From positions 14,292,762 to 14,356,761 of the forward strand of contig CM075783.1 of NCBI GenBank assembly GCA_037974665.1: a stretch of 64,000 nucleotides of DNA, given 5' to 3'. Positions 1 to 10,678 of the stretch are shown here, in pieces; the stretch's first letter is position 1; the number at the start of each line of letters is the position of its first letter. This stretch comes from Ehretia macrophylla (taxonomy: Eukaryota; Streptophyta; Magnoliopsida; Boraginales; Ehretiaceae). Position numbers and translations under genes: made by a program. Under the pieces are notes generated by a model. That model worked only from the letters and a program-made list of their open reading frames with translations, was not told the DNA's origin and made no database searches.

Positions 1-155
1 GATTCAAATGGATTCTGTAAGGGTTTGCTAAATTTTATGTTAATTAGTAGATAAGTTAAATCCATCAGTTTATCTTAAAATCCCATTGGGTAAAATGCAT
101 TTATCTTATGAGTTATTGCTCATATTAATTCAGTAAATTATACATGTATTATTGA

Positions 156-2742
156 ATGCTAATGTCATCCACTTTCTTCCGAATCAAGTTAACCAATGCT
201 GTTAGTGGGTTCAAAGGCTCCCTACACCAAACCTTGCACAAGCAGGTTTTTCGACAATTCCATCCCATGCTAATTCCAACAGAGATACCCAAAATGGTTA
301 GTAAATATAAATTTTCAATTTTAATATATTTTCACTTTTTGTGTATTAGCTACGGATAATACACAAAATCCATTCCGATTCAAATGGATTCTGTAAGGGT
401 TTGCTAAATTCTATGTTAATTAGCAGATGAGTTAAATCCATCAGTTTATCCTAAAATCCCATTGGGTAAAATGGATTTATCTTATGAGTTATTGCTTATA
501 TTAATTCAGTAAATTATACATGTATTATTGAATGATAATGTCATCCACTTTCTTCCGAATCAAGTTAACCGATGCTGCTTGTGGGTTCAAAGGCTCCCTA
601 CACCAAACCTTCCACAAGGAGGTTTTTCGACAATTCCATCCCATGCCGACTCCACTTGAGATGCCCAAAATGGTTGGTAACTATAAATTTTCAATTTTAA
701 CATATTTTCACTTTTTGGGTATTAGCTACAGATAATACACAAAATCCATTCCGATTCAAATGGATTCTGTATGGGTTTGCTAAATTCTGTGTTAATTAAC
801 TCATCTAAAATCCCTTTGGGTAAAATGGATTTATCTTATGAGTTATTGCTTATATTAATTCAGTAAATTATACTTGTATTATTGAGTGCAAATGTCATCA
901 ACTTTCTTCCGAATCAAGTTAACCCATGCTACTAGTGGGTTCAAAGGCTCCCTACCCCAAACCTTGCACAAGCAGGTTTTTCGAAAATTCCATCCCATGC
1001 CGATTCCAACTGAGATGCACAAAATGGTTAGTAACTATAAATTTTCAATTTTAATATATTTTCATTTTTTATTTTTTAGCTACGGATAATACACAAAATC
1101 CATTCCGATTCAAATGGATTCTATAAGGGTTTGATAAATTTTGTGTTAATTAGTAGATGAGTTAAATTCATCAGTTTATCCAACAATCCCATTGGGTAAA
1201 ATGGATTTATCTTATGATTTATTGCTTATATTAATTCAGTAAATTATACTTGCATTATTGAATGCTAATGTCATCCACTTTCTTCCGAATCAAGTTAACC
1301 CATGCGGCTAGTGGGTTCAAAGGCTCCCTACACCAAACTTTACACAAGCAGGTTTTTCGACAATTCCATCCCATGCCGATTCCAACTGAGATGCCCAAAA
1401 TGGTTGGTAACTATAAATTTTCAATTTTAATATATTTTCACATTTTGTGTATTAGCTACGGATAATACACTAAATCCATTCCGATTCAAATGGATTCTGT
1501 AAGGGTTTGCTAAATTTTGTGTTAATTAGCAGATGAGTTAAATCCATCAGTTTATCCTAAAATCGCATTGGGTAAAATGGATTTATCTTATAAGTTATTG
1601 CTTATATTAATTCAGTAAATTATACTTGTATTATTGAATGCTAATGTCATCGACTTTCTTCCGAATCAAGTTAACCCATGCTGCTAGTGGGTTCATAGGC
1701 ACCCTACACCAAACCTTGCACAAGCAGGTTTTTCGACAATACCATCCCATGTCGATTCCAACTGAGATGCCCAAAATGGTTGGTAACTATAAATTTTCAA
1801 TTTTAATATATTTTTACTTTTTTTGTATTAGCTACGGATAATACACAAAATTCATTCCGATTCAAATGGATTCTGTAAGGGTTTGCTAAATTCTGTGTTA
1901 ATTAGTAGATGAGTTAAATCCATCAGTTTATCCTAAAATTCCATTAGGTAAAATGGATTTATCTTAGGAGTTATTGCTTATATTAATTCAGTAGATTATA
2001 CTTGTATTATTGAATGCTTATGTCATCCACTTTCTTCCGAATCGAGTTAACCAATGCAGCTAGTGGGTTCAAAGGCTCCCTACACCAAACCTTCCACAAG
2101 CAGGTTTTTCGACAATTCCATCCCATGCCGATTCCAACTGAGATGCACAAAATGGTTGGTAACCATAAATTTTCAATTTTAATATATTTTCATTTTTTGT
2201 GTATTTGCTACGGATAATACACAAAATCCATTCCTATTCAAATGGATTCTGTAAGGGTTTGCTAAATTCTGTGTTAATTAGTAGATGAGTTAAATCCATC
2301 AGTTTATCCTAAAATCTCATTGGGTAAAATGGATTTATCTGATGAGTTTTTGGTTATAATAATTCAGTAAATTATACTTGTATTATTGAATGCTAATGTC
2401 ATCCACTTTCTTCCAAATCAAGTTAACCCATGCTGCTTGTGGGTTCAAAGGGTCCCGACACCAAACCTTCAACAAGCAGGCTTTTCGACAATTCCATCCC
2501 ATGCCGACTCCCCCTGAGATGCCCAAAATGGTTGGAACTATAAATTTTCAATTTTAAAATATTTTCACTTTTTGGGTATTAGCTACGGATAATACACAAA
2601 ATCCATTCCGATTCAAATGGATTCTTTAAGGGTTTGCTAAATTCTGCGTTAATTAACTCATCTAAAATCCCATTGGGTAAAATGGATTTATCTTATGAGT
2701 TATTGTTTATATTAATTCAGTAAATTATACTTGTAATATTGA
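156..2742. repeat. Higher-order repeat unit, 7 monomers, copy 1
   Basis: Seven consecutive monomers with spacings 376, 354, 376, 376, 376, 376 and 353 (total 2587 bp). The same order of lengths recurs immediately downstream. Diagnostic variants mark the members: the third has GAGTGCAAATGTC at its anchor, the sixth has GAATGCTTATGTC, and the seventh has CCTTCAACAAGC where most have CCTTGCACAAGC. Confidence 0.85.
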
Positions 2743-5329
2743 ATGCTAATGTCATCGACTTTCTTCCGAATCAAGTTAACCCATGCTACTAGTGGGTTCA
2801 AAGGCTCCCTACAACAAACCTTGCACAAGCAGGTTTTTCGACAATTCCATCCCATGCCGATTCCAACTGAGATGCACAAAATGGTTGGTAACTATAAATT
2901 TTCAATTTGAATATATTTTCATTTTTTGTGTATTAGCTACGGATAATACACAAAATCTATTCCGATTCAAATGGATTCTGTAAGGGTTTGCTAAATTTTA
3001 TGTTAATTAGTAGATAAGTTAAATCCATCAGTTTATCTTAAAATCCCATTGGGTAAAATGCATTTATCTTATGAGTTATCGCTTATATTAATTCAGTAAA
3101 TTATACTTGTAATATTGAATGCTAATGCCATCCACTTTCTTCCGAATCAAGTTAACCTATGCTGCTTGTGGGTTCAAAGGCTCCCTACACCAAACCTTCC
3201 ACAAGCATGTTTTTCGACAATTCCATCCCATCCCGACTCCACCTGAGATGCCCAAAATGGTTGGAACCTATAAATTTTCAATTTTAAAATATTTTCACTT
3301 TTTGGGTATTAGCTACAGATAATACACAAAATCCATTCCGATTCAAATGGATTCTGTACGGATTTGCTAAATTCTGTGTTAATTAACTCATCTAAAATCC
3401 CTTTGGGAAAAATGGATTTATCTTATGAGTTATTGCTTATATTAATTCAGTAAATTATACTTGTATTATTGAGTGCAAATGTCATCAACTTTCTTCCGAA
3501 TCAAGTTAACCCATGCTGCTAGTGGATTCAAAGGCTCCCTACACCAAACCTTGCACAAGCAGGTTTTTCGACAATTCCATCCCATGCCGATTCCAACTGA
3601 GATGCACAAAATGGTTAGTAACTATAAATTTTCAATTTTAATATATTTTAATTTTTTATGTATTAGCTACGGATAATACACAAAATTCATTCCAATTCAA
3701 ATGGATTATGTAGGAGTTTGATAAATTTTGTGTTAATTAGTAGATGAGTTAAATCCATCAGTTTATCCAACAATCCCATTGGGTAAAATGGATTTATCTT
3801 ATGAGTTATTGTTTATATTCATTTAGTAAATTATACTTGTATTATTAAATGCTAATGTCATCCACTTTCTTCCGAATCAAGTTAACCCATGCTGCTAGTG
3901 GGTTCAAAGGCTCCCTACACCAAACCTTGCACAAGCAGGTTTTTCGACAATTCCATCCCATGCCGATTCCAACTGAGATGCACAAAATGGTTGGTAACTA
4001 TAAATTTTCAATTTTAATATATTTTCATTCTTTTTGCATTAGCTATGGATAATACACAAAATCCATTCCGATTCAAATGGATTCTGTAAGGGTTTGCTAA
4101 ATTTTATGTTAATTAGTAGATAAATTAAATCCATCAGTTTATCTTAAAATCCCATTGGGTAAAATGCATTTATCTTATGAGTTATCGCTTATATTAATTC
4201 AGTAAATTATACTTGTAATATTGAATGCTAATGTCATCCACTTTCTTCCGAATCAAGTTAACCCATGCTGCTAGTGGGTTCAAAGGCTCCCTACACCAAA
4301 CCTTGCACAAGCAGGTTTTTCGACAATTCCATCCCATGCCGATTCCAACTGAGATGCACAAAATGGTTGGTAACTATAAATTTTCAAATTTAATATATTT
4401 TCACTTTTTGTGTATTAGCTACGGATAATACACAAAATCCATTCCGATTCAAATGGATTCTGTAAGGGTTTGCTAAATTCTATGTTAATTAGTAGATGAG
4501 TTAAATCCATCAGTTTAGCCTAAAATCCCATTGGGCAAAATGGATTTATCTTATGAGTTATTGCTTATATTAATTCAGTAGATTATACTTGTATTATTGA
4601 ATGCTTATGTCATCCACTTTCTTCCCAATCAAGTTAACCCATGCTGCTAGTGGGTTCAAAGGCTCCCTACACCAAACCTTGCACAAGTTGGTTTTTCGAC
4701 AATTCCATCCCATGCCGATTCCAACTGAGATGCACAAAATGGTTGGTAACTATAAATTTTCAATTTTAATATTTTTTCATTTTTTGTGTATTAGCTACGG
4801 ATAATACACAAAATCCATTCCGATTCAAATGGATTCTGTAAGGGTTTGCTAAATTCTGTGTTAATTAGTAGATAAGTTAAATCCATCAGTTTATCCTAAA
4901 ATCCCATTGGGTAAAATGGATTTATCTGATGAGTTTTTGCTTATATTAATTCAGTAAATTATACTTGTATTATTGAATGCTAATGTCATCCACTTTCTTC
5001 CAAATCAAGTTAACCCATGCTGCTTGTGGGTTCAAAGGCTCCCTACACCAAACCTTCAACAAGCAGGTTTTTCGACAATTTCATCCCATGCCGACTCCGC
5101 CTAAGATGCCCAAAATGGTTGGAACTATAAATTTTCAATTTTAAAATATTTTCACTTTTTGGGTATTAGCTACGGATAATACACAAAATCCATTCCGATT
5201 CAAATGGATTCTTTAAGGGTTTGCTAAATTCTGTGTTAATTAACTCATCTAAAATCCCATTGGGTAAAATGGATTTATCTTATGAGTTATTGTTTATATT
5301 AATTCAGTAAATTATACTTGTAATATTGA
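2743..5329. repeat. Higher-order repeat unit, 7 monomers, copy 2
   Basis: Spacings are again 376, 354, 376, 376, 376, 376 and 353, total 2587 bp. The diagnostic variants of copy 1 recur at the matching places: GAGTGCAAATGTC before 3480, GAATGCTTATGTC at 4601, and the CCTTCAACAAGC type in the monomer at 4977. The next two monomers (5330, 5706) are both 376 bp, so the periodicity ends here. Confidence 0.85.
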
Positions 5330-6527
5330 ATGCTAATGTCATCGACTTTCTTCCGAATCAAGTTAACCCATGCTGCTAGTGGGTTCAAAGGCTCCCTACA
5401 CCAAACCTTGCACAAGCAGGTTTTTTGACAATTCCATCCCATGCCGATTCCAACTGAGATGCCCAAAATGGTTGGTAACTATAAATTTTCAATTTTAATA
5501 TAATTTCACTTTTTGTGTATTAGCTACGGATAATACACAAAATCCATTCCGATTCAAATGGATTCTGTAAGGGTTTGTTAAATTTTGTGTTAATTAGTAG
5601 ATGAGTTAAATCCATCAGTTTATCCTAAAATCCCATTGGGTAAAATGGATTTATCATATAAGTTATTGCTTATATTAATTCAGTAAATTATACTTGTATT
5701 ATTGAACGCTAATGTCATCCACTTTATTTCGAATCAAGTTAACCTATGCTGCTAGTGGGTTCAAAGGCTCCCTACACCTAACCATGCACAACCAAGTTTT
5801 TCGATAATTTCGTCCCTTGCCAATTCCAATTGAGATGCCCAAAATGGTTGGCAACTATAAATTTTCAATTTTAATATATTTTCACTTTTTGTGTATTAGC
5901 TACGGATAATACACAAAATCCATTCCGATTCAAATGGATTCTGTAAGGGTTTGCTAAATTCTGTGTTAATTAGTGGATGAGTTAAATCCATCAGTTTATC
6001 CAAAAATCCCATTGGGTAAAATGGATTTATCTTATGAGTTATTGCAAATATTAATTCAGTAAATTATACTTGTATTATTGAATGCTAATGTCATCCACTT
6101 TCTTTCGAATCAAGTTAACCCATGCTACTAGTGGGTTCAAAGGCTCCATACACCAAACCTTGCACAAGCAGGTTTTTCGACAATTCCATCCCATGCCGAT
6201 TCCAACTGAGATGCCCAAAATGGTTGGTAACTATAAATTTTCAATTTTAATATATTTTCACTTTTTGTGTATTAGCAACGGATAATACACAAAATCCATT
6301 CCGATTCAAATGGATTCTGTAAGGGTTTGCTAAATTCTGTGTTAATTAGTAGATGAGTTAAATCCATCAGTTTATCCAAAAATCTCATTGGGTAAAATGG
6401 ATTTATCTTATGAGTTAGTGCTTATATTAATTCAGTAAATTATACTTGTATTATTCAATGCTAATGTCATCCACTTTCTTCTGAATCAAGTTAACCCATG
6501 CTGCTAGTGGGTTCAAAGACTCCCTAC

Positions 6528-6532
6528 ACCAA
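6528..6532. repeat. Target-site duplication of element A (left)
   Basis: ACCAA directly abuts the LTR end; the identical pentamer is at 16414-16418 on the other side. Confidence 0.93.
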
Positions 6533-7054
6533 TGTCACGCCCCAACTCGACCCCTCCAATAATCAGTCAGTACGCAAAAGAATTTCGGCAGTATAACGAC
6601 AGTAAATAGGACTTCGAGGCTCTAAACCAACCTCAACAAAACATCATACATCTAACAACTCCTCAATAAAATAACACATACATCATAACCATATTATACA
6701 ATAAATATTCCTTGTTATACGCCTCCGTTCCAACATAATACATGAACCTTAATATACATTGCCAAAATATTTTGATACTAACCTAGCAACCTAAACAAGA
6801 CAAAGGAAAGACTACCAAGATAGCATCAACTAATTCATTATCTTCTCAACATCTTTTACATTATGAACTACAAAGCATATAAAAGTCGACTAAGTTAATA
6901 TACAAGATAGTAAGACAATACAACATCAAGGATAAGACTCCGGAACATAAAACTCATCCACGTAAGGCACATTTTCCACATTCTCCTCTTCAGGAGGCAC
7001 GTATCCGTAATCCTGCGATAGTACACCTGTATGCATGCAATAATAGAGAGTGAG

Positions 7055-7062
7055 CTTATATA
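7055..7062 (-). promoter_or_regulatory. Candidate TATA box in 3' LTR of A
   Basis: TATATAAG on the minus strand. The same octamer sits at the equivalent place in all five family-1 LTRs of the window, followed by AGCTCACTCTCT. It is the best core-promoter candidate; no transcript evidence is available. Confidence 0.5.
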
Positions 7063-7435
7063 AAATAAGCCCAGCGAGGATCCGATAGATCTCAAGCAAG
7101 GTCTACTAAACTCATTGGAATAATCCTTTGAGTCAGTAAACACACAATGAACATCAATAATCATTATAAATGCAACAATAGTAATAACTGTAAACACACA
7201 ATAAGGATACGATACATTTGCTGATGAAGCCCCATACACCAATTCCATGCTCAACAACTCCTCCAAACTCAATGACACAATTCCTGAGGTACCTTGACCT
7301 AGACCCACACCCCATGGCCTCTCCGCCCATGCGAGCTAGGGATTAGTCATGATAACTGTGCCCGCAGCCCAGGATGCCTCCCGAGGTGACACAACATTAT
7401 CAAAGCTCACAACAATGAGACTTAACATAAATAAA

Positions 7436-7655
7436 CCGAGAGATCAGCAACAAAAGTTCTCGATTCCCGTAATCAATAATCAATAAATAAACTGGGAGAT
7501 CAGCAACAAAAGTGCCTGATTCCCATACTCAATAATAAATAAATAAACAGGGAGATCAGCAACAAAAGTGCCCGATTCCCATAATCAATAATGAATCAAT
7601 AATCTGGGAGATCAGCAACAAAAGTGCCCGATTCCCGTACTCAATAATAATCAAT
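7436..7655. repeat. 56-bp minisatellite inside A's 3' LTR, 4 copies
   Basis: The motif AGATCAGCAACAAAAGT recurs at 7441, 7497, 7553 and 7609, exactly 56 bp apart. The X/Y family-1 LTRs carry a single copy of the equivalent stretch (for example near 26210-26260, on the other strand). Confidence 0.9.
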
Positions 7656-9100
7656 ATAACATCAATATTTAATTAAACAACAAACAACTAAGTTAGATGA
7701 CAAAGTAGGCCATCCAACTTAACATGCATGAAACACGTAATCTAACCCTAGTCTAACCATTAACAACTCACAATTCAATCACTCAAATACCACCCAATCA
7801 TCTAAAGGCTCAATTCAACAATTTAAAGAAAGACAACCTAAACTTCAAATAATCATATCTTACATTTTACTAATCCAAACAACTCCAAATCAGTTTCAAA
7901 CACTCACCCGTTCAATCAACTACATTAACCCCCTTGGAAACAAACCAAAACACATCCAAATCATGCCCAATAACCCTAAAACCCTAGTGTATCATGGCTG
8001 AAATTTTTGGATTTTGGCACGGATATCACAATTGAAAAATTCGACATTACAACGGCGCTACCACGTAATTATCAAGTATTTAGAAATCGACGGCAATCGA
8101 TTTTGATCAACGCAACTCAATTAATTCAACATTGAACAATTTAATCAAAATTTAATACCCGAAAAATAAAAATTAAGCTACATCCAACAGAAACTCGTAG
8201 TATTACCACTGAATGATCTCTAGCATGCAAGGAGCAATAATCTAACATCAGATTACAATTCTAACGGTTCAATCTTCATTTATACGCAAAAACATAAAAA
8301 TGACATTTTGAGATCTAGAATTTTTCTCTCACCTTTGATGCAAACCAAGGCTAGAAATAGGTAGAATGGATGCCCAACAAGCAAAATCAAGCTTTGAATG
8401 AAGTGATTTGGCCTTGAAATGAAGTTTTTATGTGAAAATTACTTTGAAAAACCTTGAAAATGCTCTTATTCTTCCTCCCCCTTGAACTCACGGTTTTGTG
8501 TGTGTTTTGTGGTGTTTTTGGCTTGTTTTAATGTGTGTAACTACTTATGAGCATGGTGGTCAACATTTAAATGAAAGTCAAAGTTAAAAACTTAGTATTT
8601 TTAGTATTTTCTTGTCTTTAAATGCATTTTCTTGATCACCAATGCTCAAAACAATTATGTAACACCCAAGTTATCTCAAGTGGGTTATTTTTAGGTGACA
8701 AGAAGTTTTACATTCAAACAATTCCACCCGAGTCGGCTTAAAACTCGATTTTCGCAAAAGTCGGTGTAAAAACCCTAATAACTTCCTAAGCCGATTTTAA
8801 AACCGTTTTCATCAAACACAGGTCTATTAAAGTCCGTGGTCTAGGTCTAGAAGGGTTAAAAAGACCAGTTTCAAAATTTTAGCGGACGTGTTTCGAAAAT
8901 ACTATTAACTGAAAATCGATGATAAAATTTCTGACTCCTTTTTTGATGAAAATTTCATGAATGCACATTTAGCATGTTCTAAGAGTATTGATATCAAAAT
9001 TATCACATTCTAAGTCATGTAGCACATAGACAGGTCAATTTATGCAAAACGAGAATAAAACATGCAAAGCGAGATAAGGTCAAAAATTTGGGGTTTCACA

Positions 9101-9113
9101 TTCTCCCCTCCTT
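9101..9113 (-). other. Polypurine tract of element A
   Basis: On the minus strand a purine run AAGGAGGGGAGAA lies immediately 5' of the 3' LTR, where plus-strand DNA priming occurs in LTR retrotransposons. It is preceded by GAGGACGCAATT, as in the family-2 elements. Confidence 0.8.
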
Positions 9114-9129
9114 AAAATAATTGCGTCCT

Positions 9130-9605
9130 CGCAATTCTGCATCGATCCCAAGACAAACTCCGGTGCTGACTCAAACATACTGATTGAAAGACCAATTACT
9201 AAATTCCGAATACGAACCAAGAACACCAAGTAGGAACACCAAATAAGATCATCGAATAAAAATCCCTATACAAGAAGCTTAAATAGGAACGCTGAATAAG
9301 AACACTGACTAGAATTTCTGAATAAGAATCTCAAAAAAATTACCGAAGAAGAACGCCAAACATAGATCCCGAAATAGAACACCAAACAAGAATACCAATT
9401 GAGAACTTCGAACAAGATCACCAAGCGATAATACCAAATAATAATCCCAATATAAGAACTCTGGATAATACCGTATCAGAATTCCACATAAGAATACCGC
9501 ATAGAAAATACCATAGAAGATGTCCAAAGAAGTATGGTGAATAAGAATCTCCATACAGAAATCTCGAGGAAGAATGCCGTATAAAATCACCAAATAAGAA
9601 TCCCA
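9130..9605 (-). repeat. Degenerate minisatellite in place of pol in element A
   Basis: Read on the minus strand, a drifting unit of about 14-15 bp, roughly TTCTTATTTGGTGA, recurs some thirty times. One reading frame gives repeated Leu-Phe-Gly-rich peptides, but there is no recognisable domain. It occupies the space between a protease-like remnant and the polypurine tract. Nothing like it is present in the autonomous relatives in the window. Confidence 0.75.
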
Positions 9606-10673
9606 ATAATCAATGTATAGTCATAAAGTAGCTTGACCCCTAATCGAAATTCCATATACCTTAGCATCACATACTACTCAGTCGCCAACTGATATGATGC
9701 ACATGCTAACTTTAATCGCATAAAGCAAACTTTCTACTTACATTTTAGCTCGTTGCACTCAAGGAGGTATAATATTTAATTGGTTGAGAATAAGTAAGTT
9801 ACCTTTCACCACTGTTGTCGCCTCTGGCAATTCCTCCAAGTCCACTACGTAGGCCCGAGCCTGAGCCCGCTGCTGCTGAGGTGTACTACTTGCAGGTCCA
9901 CCCTGATAACCTGGACTGCTGGTTGACCCGTAGAACCCTGATACCTGGGGCAATCCCTCACCCGGTGTTGGTTGCTGCCGCAACCTAAACACGTCCCTGC
10001 CTTTCTTCGACAGTCGGCCTCCATATGGCCCTTATGTTTACAATAAACACACTGCAGCATCGGAGCACTGACACTGCCGCCTAAAGAACCAGAAGCTGAA
10101 TAAGCAGCTGAACCAGCCTGCTGCTGAGGTCTCACTACACTAGGCCTGTACTGACCCTGAGACTGGGCTGGCCTATACTGAGTCTGAACCTGATATAGCC
10201 CCTGTTGAAACTGAGGCCGATAATAACTCTGCTGACCCTGTGGCCTATAAGAACCTTGCTGGGCTGGTGGCCTGTAGACAACCCGCTGTACTAGATGCCT
10301 ATATATAACCTGCTGCCCTGTGGCTGATACGGCCTCTTACTAGGCTGACTAGAGACAATCTGATCCCATTTCCTCTTCTCTAACCTAGAAGCTGCATCAA
10401 AAGCCTCAGTGAAGATATCATAGCGATTCAAAGCCATTGCATCCTGAATCTCGGGCCTCAATCCCAACATAAATCTACGGGTCTTTCTCTCCTCCATAGC
10501 TACAAACTCCGGTGCATACCGGGACAACCTAGTGAATGTAGCCTCATACTGAGCCACAGAAGAATCCCCCTGTACCAAGACAGGAACTCAGCCTCTCTCC
10601 TCTCTCGTGCAACCCTCGGGACATACTTATCCCTAAAAGCAGTCAGAAAGGCATCCCAAACATACGAAACACC
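9606..10673 (-). pseudogene. gag (3' part) plus protease remnant of element A
   Basis: The minus-strand translation matches the Gag of element X: the [15 protein letters not shown] segment (10291-10578 frame), a Gln/Tyr-rich linker, two CX2CX4HX4C zinc knuckles (9950-10051) and the segment ending in VVKGNLLILNQL near 9778. The frame is broken at least twice (near 10580 and 9990). Past 9778 a diverged stretch still aligns by eye to protease sequence up to the equivalent of the conserved ILGMDW region. A short deletion has removed the DTGA active-site segment. RT, RNase H and integrase are missing. The 5' part of the gene lies beyond the nested solo LTR. Gag would form the virus-like particle and the knuckles would bind RNA, but this copy cannot give an intact protein. 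Confidence 0.8.
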
Positions 10674-10678
10674 CCGGG
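10674..10678. repeat. Target-site duplication of solo LTR (left)
   Basis: CCGGG, repeated at 13129-13133 on the other side of the LTR. Confidence 0.88.

Larger units (their letters stand above)
1..6532. repeat. Satellite array, left block (376-bp monomer family)
   Basis: Head-to-tail AT-rich monomers. An anchor at the ATGCTAATGTC motif recurs at 156, 532, 886, 1262, 1638, 2014, 2390, 2743, 3119, 3473, 3849, 4225, 4601, 4977, 5330, 5706, 6082 and 6458. Spacing is 376 bp, except for 354 or 353 bp after 532, 2390, 3119 and 4977. Monomers are highly similar and all lie in one orientation. A 67-codon open frame recurs in many monomers, but it is lost in others and is best read as a by-product of homogenised sequence. 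The array is cut at 6532 by element A and resumes in phase at 16414. I do not recognise the satellite as a named family. Confidence 0.96.
6533..9100 (-). repeat. 3' LTR of element A (family 1)
   Basis: This 2568-bp repeat matches 13835-16413 nearly throughout. On the minus strand it starts TGTGAAACCCC and ends GGGGCGTGACA, the same ends as the family-1 LTRs at 24744, 28219 and 35511. It holds a TATATAAG box and a fourfold 56-bp minisatellite. Several open frames of 60-150 codons in it differ between copies and do not look like genes. Confidence 0.93.

Noticed and set aside
156..6285. 67-codon open frame (MLMSSTFF...) in many satellite monomers
   Set aside because: It recurs because monomers are near-identical. 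It is broken in about half of the monomers (for example those at 2390, 4977, 5330, 5706 and 16719) and has no gene-like context.
6895..7308. 137-codon frame in A's 3' LTR (and 14278-14730 in the 5' LTR)
   Set aside because: It lies in LTR sequence with different ends in the two copies, and part of it is the TATATAAG region. No domain is visible.
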